64,000 bases of DNA from Eonycteris spelaea (Eukaryota; Chordata; Mammalia; Chiroptera; Pteropodidae). The DNA lies in assembly GCA_003508835.1 (NCBI GenBank), contig PUFA01000070.1, positions 8,383,001-8,447,000 on the forward strand. The letters run 5' to 3'. Positions 57,826-64,000 of the stretch are shown here, piece after piece. Below the pieces are notes generated by a model that ran no database searches, was not told where the DNA came from, and saw only the letters and a program-made list of their open reading frames with translations. Numbering within the stretch: position 1 is the first letter of the stretch; every line of letters starts with the position of its first letter. A program made the translations under genes and the position numbers.

Positions 57826-58785
57826 TTGACAGTCTTTTGCATGTGATGTGTTTTCTCATCTTAATTTGCATTTACCTAACAGTAGAAGATGAACTTCTTT
57901 TATTATTGTCCTTTTTGGGTTTCTACTTTTGAGTCTTTGCTAACTTTTCTATTGAATTATTTGTCTTTTTATATTTGGTTTATAATTCTTCATATATAAC
58001 AGTGAGTAATATATGTATGTTTCCAAAAAAAGGGTTTTTTTCCCAGTCTCTAGCTTATCTTTTAACTGTTAAATTTTTTTATACAGAAGTTTTAAATTTT
58101 AAAGTCATCAAAAGTTGCAATTATTTTTTCTCATTTGTGCTTCTGATTCTTATTTAAGAAATCTTTACGTATGCTGTGGTTATTAAGATTTTTTAAGAAT
58201 TTGGTTTTCATAAGGTTTTTAATAGACTTGGAATTCATATTTGTGTGTGGTATAAATAGAACTCTGATTTTTTTTCTATATGGATAACTAGTTGCCCCAA
58301 ACCATTTGTTATTGAATATTAATTATGCTCCCTTTAATATAATCCAGTTTTCAGATATGTTAGTCTGTTCTAGGATCTCTCTTCTTTTCCATTGGTCTGC
58401 TCAATTTCCACATGTCTTATTATTATAATAAACCTACACCTAGTAGGGCAGATCTCTCTGCCTTGCTGATTTCATTTAAACTCTGTTGACATTTTTGTTG
58501 GAATTGCACTGAATTATATTAACATGGGGAAACTGGCTCCTTGCAATGCTGTCTTTTCAGCTAGAGGTATGTTCTATAACTTGCATTTGTTCAGGTTTTT
58601 TATTCTTTCAATAGCGTTTTATAACTTTTTCATTAAAGATTTTTTTCTGTTATTAGATTTGTACCCAGGTAGTATTGGCTATTATTGTTTATTTGTTCTC
58701 TTTTCTATTGTAATATAGTTACGTTAGATTATAGGTTCATTGTTGATTTTTGTACATTGATCTTTATTTCAGCTGAGCTCTTTGT
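57826..58785 (-). mobile_element. L1 LINE, ORF2 part, antisense
   Basis: tcttaatttgcatttaccta, gtctctagcttatcttttaa, acagaagttttaaattttaa, gttgccccaaaccatttgtt, tcttcttttccattggtctg, ggaattgcactgaattatat, acattgatctttatttcagc: reversed ORF2 from the C-terminal half towards the RT. It abuts the end of the sense L1, so two L1s meet tail to tail here. Confidence 0.8.
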
Positions 58786-58799
58786 AATGTTAAGTTGGA

Positions 58800-59100
58800 A
58801 TAGTTTAAGGCAAATCTGTATATTTCATTTCACTTGTAAATAAACAGGATGCATCTGTAATAAGTACTCTTTATTTAAATAACCACTATTCCATTTTCAT
58901 ATTTCACAAATTTAACAATGATGCTTAATGTCATTCATACACAGTTCATGTTCAGTTTTCCTCAATTATCTCCAAGGTATCTTTTCTTACAATTCTGTAA
59001 ATGTGGATCAAAACAAGGTCCATACATTTAAATTTCTTTTTAGTTGAACAAATTGTGAGAACCAGAGAGTCTCTTAGTGTTTATTTGGAGATGCTGTAGT
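58800..59100 (-). mobile_element. Old L1M 3' region fragment, antisense
   Basis: aaggcaaatctgtatatttc, atttaacaatgatgcttaat, cagttttcctcaattatctc and ggatcaaaacaaggtccata fit the reversed L1M 3' region ('gcaaatcccagacatcat', 'caaatttccccaattgtctc', 'ggatccaaacaaggtccaca'). Confidence 0.65.
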
Positions 59101-59449
59101 TGAATATTTTTGCAATACAATCTAGAAGAACTAGACTTTTACTAGAATTATGATACTGCCCATTTTAAAACTTAATGACTTTCTTTGCTCACAGTTTTGA
59201 GGATCTCACCATGTCTTAGTTCTGTGACCCAGCAAATGAGATTCATAGTTAACCTTAAGTTCAATTTTGAAGATTTTTGTTTTGTTATAAAGTTCATATT
59301 TAACCCTTCATGTACTAAACATGGAGGGACCTAAAAATTCCCAGTTACCTATTTTTCTCATCATTGTCATCTATTAGTCCATGTGGTTCAGTATAAGAAT
59401 GAGTATTTTCAAAATAATCTAATTATAGAATCAATTCATAGTTATTATA
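59101..59449. other. Intron sequence, nothing recognised
   Basis: About 350 nt between L1 fragments; no repeat or exon recognised. Confidence 0.4.
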
Positions 59450-59900
59450 AACCTTTTAGAAAATGCAAGTTAGTAAAACCAAAGAGAAGAAAATATCACC
59501 TGCCGTCTCACTCCTCAGAGACAAATACTTGTTATATTTTTATTATATATTTTTAATTCATTATCTTTTTATAGATATTTATTTGTAGTTAATACTATAA
59601 TGTATATATAGTTTTGCAGAGGATTTTTCTAGATTATTATAAATATTTCCTGTCACTAAAAAAATTATAAACACATCATGAGATTGACTTTATAATTGTC
59701 ATTTGAATATGTTATCATTTATTATTATTATTGTTGGCTATATAACTTCTAGATTTCTCTCTATAAATAATGCTTATAAACATTTTATATATTTTTGATT
59801 ATTGAAAAATGAAATTTCAATGAAAAACATTTAAAATTCTTAGAATGGTACTTAGAAAATACCATAAAAGTACTGTAGAAAATACTCAAAAATATTTTGG
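59450..59900 (-). mobile_element. Old L1 (L1ME-like) fragment, antisense
   Basis: tagtaaaaccaaagagaaga, tcacctgccgtctcactcct, cagagacaaatacttgttat and ttatttgtagttaatactat resemble the reversed L1ME 3' block with 'cacccataatcccaccacccagagataaccactg'. Weak. Confidence 0.5.
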
Positions 59901-60009
59901 CAAATGCAGCTGCTTTTATTATTTAATATGACCTGGAGGTTTTAACATACTTTATGTGGATTTAGCTAATGATTCTTTAAGAAAATAACTTTGTGAAGGA
60001 AAATGCATT

Positions 60010-60330
60010 TTCTTAATCCTCTCCCTGCTCCAGCTGCTGCCTCATTTCTCTTTAGAGAAAAATTATTTGAAAGAGTTGTCTGTTCTTGCTATCACCAGTT
60101 TCTCTCCTCCTTTATCTCTTGAACCCACTCCATTTAGACTTTCACCACCACCACTCTGTATTCCTAAATCCAGTGATCAGTTTAAGTTCTCATCTCACTT
60201 GACCTAAACATTTGCCATTGTTTATCGCCTTCTCCTCCTTGAAATGCTTCTTAACTTGGCTTCCAAAACATCACACTTTCCTTTCTCACCGGCCATTCCT
60301 TCTTAGTTGCCTTTGTTGAGTCTCCTGATC
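60010..60330 (+). mobile_element. L2 LINE, ORF region (sense)
   Basis: aatccagtgatcagtttaag, ttctcatctcacttgaccta, ccttctcctccttgaaatgc, ttcttaacttggcttccaaa, acatcacactttcctttctc and accggccattccttcttagt follow sense L2 order exactly. The copy ends at a T-run where an antisense L1 was inserted. Confidence 0.75.
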
Positions 60331-60911
60331 TTTTTTTTTTTTTAATGAAAAATTTCATACTATAAAGAAAATAAACTATTATACTGAACCCCTATGTACC
60401 CTCCAAATAATCAACATTCTACTATTCTTGTTTAATTTATATCTCAGCCATTGCTTACCTTCATTTAATTATTATTTTTCTAATTTTTGAAGTCATACTT
60501 ATTGAGGTACAATTTACATAGAGTAACATTTACCCTTTTTAAGTGAACAGTTCTATAATTATTGACAAATGTGTACAGTCTTGCAGCTACCACCACAAAA
60601 CAGATACAGAATATTTCTGTCACTTTAAATAGTTCCCTTTTGCCCTTTGAGTTGTTCCCTTTTCCTTACTCCAGATCCTAGCAGCCACTAATCTGTTTAC
60701 TGTCCCTATAATTTTGACTTTTCTAGAATATCATGTAAATAGAATCACATAGTACGTAACATTTTGATACTGGTTTCTTTCACTCAGCATAATGTCTTGA
60801 AATTCATCCAACATGTTGCATGTATCAGTTCATTACTTGTTATTACTTGGTAGACTTCCATTGTATGAATGGACCACAGTTTAAACATTGACTCACTGAG
60901 GAATATTTTGA

Positions 60912-60950
60912 TTCCTTCCTTCCTTCCTTCGTTCCTTCGTTCCTTCCTTC
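60912..60950. repeat. (TTCC)n microsatellite
   Basis: Nine or so ttcc units with two gttcc interruptions, inside the antisense L1. Confidence 0.93.
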
Positions 60951-62225
60951 TTTCCTTTCTTTGCAATTATGAATAGAGCAGCTATAAACATTCTTGTATA
61001 GGTTTTGAAAGTAAGTTTTCTTTTCTCTCAGATAAATAACTAGGAGTGGGTTGCTGTGTCATATATTAAGTATATTTTAACTTTATAAGAAACTATCAAA
61101 CTTATCCAGAGTGGCTGTAGCATAGTATGAGATTTTCAGTGTATGAGAGTTCCAGTTGCTGCGTATCTTCACTATGGTTATCTGTATTTTATATTTAAGT
61201 CCTTTGCCCATTTTGAATTGGGTTTTTTTTTATCATTGAGTTTTGATAGCTCTTTATATATTCTGGATACAAGTCATGTGCTGAATACCTAATTTACATA
61301 TATTTTCTTCCATCTGGTAGCTAGTCTTTTTATCTTAGCAGTGTCTTTTGTGGAACAAAAGTTTTTAATTTTTATAATGCCCAACTTGTCAATTTTTTTC
61401 TTTTAATTGTGCTTTTGGTGTATTAAGAACTTTTTGCCTTTTTGTCATAAAGGTTTACTCTTGTATTTTCTTCTGAACATTTTATGGTTTTACATTTTAC
61501 ATAAGATCAGCAATCCATTTTGAGTTAATTTTTGTGTAGATATTCATTTACTTTTCCTTTTGGACATCCGGTGATTTCTATACATTTGTTAGAAAGACTG
61601 TCCTTTCTCCATTAAATTGCTTTTGCACCTTTCTAAAATATCAGTTGATGTATTTGTATGGGCCTCTTTTCCTGACTCTCTTTTTCTATTCTTTTGATCT
61701 AAGTCTTTTCCCTTCACCAATTCTATACTGTCTTGAATGTTTTAACTTTTTAGTAGGTCTTTAAATTGGATACTGTGAGTCCTATAACTTTATCCTTCAA
61801 AAATTTTTTGGCTATTTTACTTTTTTGTCTTCCCATATAAATATTGGAATTGTTTTGTCTATCTACAAAAAATCCTACTGGGATTTTGAATGGAATTATA
61901 CTAAATCTGTAGATCAGTTTAGGAAGAACTGACATCTTTACTGTATTGAGACTTCCAGTCCATGAAAACAGTATGTCTCCCCATTAATTTAGGTCTTTGG
62001 TTTCTTTCTTCATTGTTTTGTAGTTTTCAGTATATGGATCCTGTACATGTTTTGTTAAGTGTATACCTAAGTATTTAATTTTGAAGCAGCAGTCATAAAT
62101 GGTATTGTTTTTTAATTTTTTTTTTAGTTATTCATTGCTAGTATATGAAATTTGATTGATTTGGCAGTGTTGCCTTTATATATCTTACGATCTTGCTAAA
62201 CACATTTACTAGTTCTAGGGAGTGT

Positions 62226-62275
62226 GTGTGTATTCCTTGGTATTTTATACGTGTGGATTCCTTGGTATTTTATAC
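62226..62275. repeat. 25-bp tandem duplication inside L1 ORF2
   Basis: gtgtgtattccttggtattt... at 62226-62250 is followed by gtgtggattccttggtattt... at 62251-62275; the 25-nt units differ at one base. Confidence 0.95.
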
Positions 62276-63334
62276 ATACACAATTATGTTATTTGTGAAG
62301 AGAAACAGTTTTTATTTCTTCTTTGTCAATCTATATGCCTTTTATTTCTTTTTCTTGGCTTATTGTACTGGCTGGGACTTTCACTAGGATGTTGAATAGT
62401 AATGACTGTGGACAACTTTGCTTGGTTTCTGATCTTAGGGGGAAAGGCATCAGTCTTTAGGTTTGTTGTTGTCCTTTATCAGACTGAGGAGATTTTCTTC
62501 TATTCTTAGTTTGTTGAGAGTTTTATTATGCGTTAATGTTAAATTTGGTTAAATGCTTTTTCTGCAGCAGTTGAAGTAATCGTGTGTTTTTTCTTCTTTA
62601 GACTCAGTGTGGTGAATTATATTGATTGCTTTTGAAAAAGTAAACCAGCTTTGCATTCTTAGGACAAAACCCCCTTGGTTGTAATGCATTATCCTTTTTC
62701 TGTATCACTGGATTCAATTTGCTAATATTTTGTTGAGATTAGCATCTTTGTGAGGATATTGGTCTATAGTTTTCTTGTAATGTTTTTGCTTGATTTAGAT
62801 ATCCTAAAATGATATCTAAATGGCCTCATAAAATGAGTTTGGAAGTGTTACCTCCTATTCTGTTTCAAGAAGAGATTATATAGAATTGGTACAATTTGTT
62901 CTGTAAAATGTGTGCTAAAATTTACCAGAGAAAATATCTGGGCCTTCAAGATTTCTTTAATAGTTATAGGATTACTTGAGTTATCTAATTCATCTACGGT
63001 GACTTGAAAACTTGTTATTTTCAAGGAAGTGGACTCTTTCAACTAAGGAGTTGAATCTATGTGTTTAAAATTGTGTGTAATACTTCCCTATTGTCTATAA
63101 ACGTGTGGGATCTGTAGTGATTTTTTTTTTTAATTTATGTTACTTATGTGTTCTTTCTTGTCAGTCTTGCTAAAGTTTATGGATCTTTTTAAAGAGGTTT
63201 TGGTTTCATTGACTTTTTTTTCTGATTTCAATTTCATTGATTTCTGCTTTTTTATTCTGATTACTTTGAGTTTATTTTGTTCTTTTTTTTAGTTTTTTAA
63301 GGTAGAAAGTTTGATTATAAGAGACCTTTCTACT

Positions 63335-63727
63335 TGTATTAGTTTGTTGGGCTACCATAACAAAATACAGACTGGGTGGCTTAAACAGCACAAAATTATT
63401 TCTTACAGTTCTGGAGTCTGGGAAATCCATGATCAAGGTGCTAGCAATGTAGATTTCATTCTGAGGCCTCTTCTTTTGGATTGTAGGCAGCTGTATTTGG
63501 CTGTATGTTCCCATGACCTCTTCTTGTGCATGCTGGGGGAGAGAAAGAAGGAGCAAGCTCTTTGGTGTCTCTTCTTATGAGGGAACTAATCCTGTCAGAT
63601 CAGGGTTCCATCTGTGTGACCTCATTTAACTTAATTACTTCCTTAGAGGCCCCATTCCAAAGAAGGCCACACTGGGTTAGGACTTTAACATATGAATTTT
63701 GGAGGGACACATATTTAGTACATGATA
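63335..63727 (-). mobile_element. MLT1-type MaLR LTR (antisense), with perfect 5-bp TSD
   Basis: Plus-strand markers are tgtattagtttgttgggcta, ccataacaaaatacagactg, ttacagttctggagtctggg, aaatccatgatcaaggtgct, tcagatcagggttccatctg and acatatgaattttggaggga. The 5-mer ctact at 63330-63334 and 63728-63732 is an exact target duplication, and L1 ORF2 reads through when LTR plus one copy are removed. It is a solo LTR. Confidence 0.92.
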
Positions 63728-63732
63728 CTACT

Positions 63733-64000
63733 TTTCTAATACAATCATTTAATGCTACATATAGATTTCTTTCAAAGTACTTAGTTTGCATCCCACAAAT
63801 CTTGATATGTTATACTTACATCTTTGTTCAGTTCAAAATTTTTCAGTTTCTCTTGAAGGTTACCTCTTTGACCCATGGATTTTTTAGAAGTACGTTGCTT
63901 AATTTCCAAGTGTTTGGAGATTTTTCCATTATATTTTTGTTAATTGATTTTTAGTTTAATTCCATTATGGTCAGAGAACATATTTTGTATGATTTCAGTT
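63733..64000 (-). mobile_element. L1 LINE ORF2, antisense, right piece (runs off the window)
   Basis: tttctaatacaatcatttaa, gcatcccacaaatcttgata, ttgacccatggattttttag, ttaattccattatggtcaga: continues the L1 of 60331-63334 towards its 5' end, beyond position 64000. Confidence 0.9.

Larger units (their letters stand above)
60331..63334 (-). mobile_element. L1 LINE, 3' UTR plus ORF2, antisense, left piece
   Basis: Begins with a T-run (60331-60343, the poly-A tail reversed), then L1M 3' UTR (cttattgaggtacaatttac, accaccacaaaacagataca) and ORF2 from the C-terminus upstream: agtacgtaacattttgatac, taactaggagtgggttgctg, gtcctttgcccattttgaat, ctactgggattttgaatgga, tcagactgaggagattttct, ggcttttccagaga-like text, gatctgtagtgattttttt. 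Minus-strand remnants at 61750-61935 ([20 protein letters not shown]) and 62848-63042 are ORF2 pieces. A TTCC repeat (60912-60950) and a 25-bp tandem duplication (62226-62275) lie inside. It continues after an MLT1 at 63733. Confidence 0.9.

Noticed and set aside
63526..63954. 142-codon plus-strand ORF, one of the longest in the right half
   Set aside because: It spans an antisense MLT1 LTR and antisense L1, so it is a shadow frame.
1..64000. CRISPR array, tRNA genes, snRNA/7SK/Y RNA copies, or an intact retroviral provirus
   Set aside because: None seen on either strand: no regularly spaced repeats, no cloverleaf-type sequence, no U6/7SK/Y motifs, and only solo LTRs without internal genes.

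Overview
The window is nuclear DNA of a placental mammal: one CpG-island promoter with a probable first exon at the left edge, followed by about 63 kb of AT-rich sequence with no convincing coding exon. It is packed with decayed mammalian transposons (L2, MIR, MER5, MER3, MaLR/MLT1, Tigger-type, hAT/Charlie-type, L1M/HAL1-type). The simplest reading is promoter, exon 1 and part of a very long first intron of a plus-strand gene; I cannot name the gene. No bacterial, CRISPR or organellar feature is present, and almost every long ORF is a chance frame or a fragment of an L1 ORF.

Layout. 1-230 is promoter-proximal flank. 230-900 is a TATA-less CpG island with Sp1-type boxes, a CRE-like site, a pyrimidine-rich tract and a splice donor at 622/623. 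0.9-5.6 kb is mostly single-copy intron with one L2 end. 5.6-7.4 kb is a nested stack (L2 holding a MER5 holding an L2 end holding a MER1-like hAT). 9.5-16.5 kb is a long pyrimidine tract, antisense L2 copies and a 3.7 kb sense L1 inside the second L2. 16.7-20.6 kb holds MLT1 LTRs, hAT, L1, MIR and Tigger-type pieces. 23-29.4 kb holds antisense L1 tails, a 1.3 kb Charlie-like element inside an L2, and a Tigger element inside another repeat. 33.8-39.8 kb is a nearly continuous run of antisense L1/HAL1 sequence. 41-45.5 kb is L2 with a hAT MITE, MIRs and an L1 tail. 49.7-57.8 kb is an LTR and an old sense L1 carrying an MLT1 and another LTR, with a MER3 plus 5S rRNA-derived retroposon near its start. 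57.8-64 kb is antisense L1, the last copy split by an MLT1 and running off the window.

Two sites stand out. At 51146-51276 a 5S rRNA-derived, A-tailed retroposon sits between 9-bp direct repeats inside a MER3. It is either a 5S retropseudogene or a 5S-derived SINE. Such SINEs are known from fruit bats, and the lack of any Alu, carnivore, ruminant or rodent SINE in 64 kb is compatible with that, though not proof. At 16073-16171 about 99 nt of the L1's own ORF2 (14174-14272) has been copied into its 3' UTR, sharing private deletions, which implies a post-insertion gene-conversion or template-switch event.

Limits: repeat names come from memory of family consensus sequences, boundaries are usually good to 5-30 bp, and I found no evidence of a new molecular system here.
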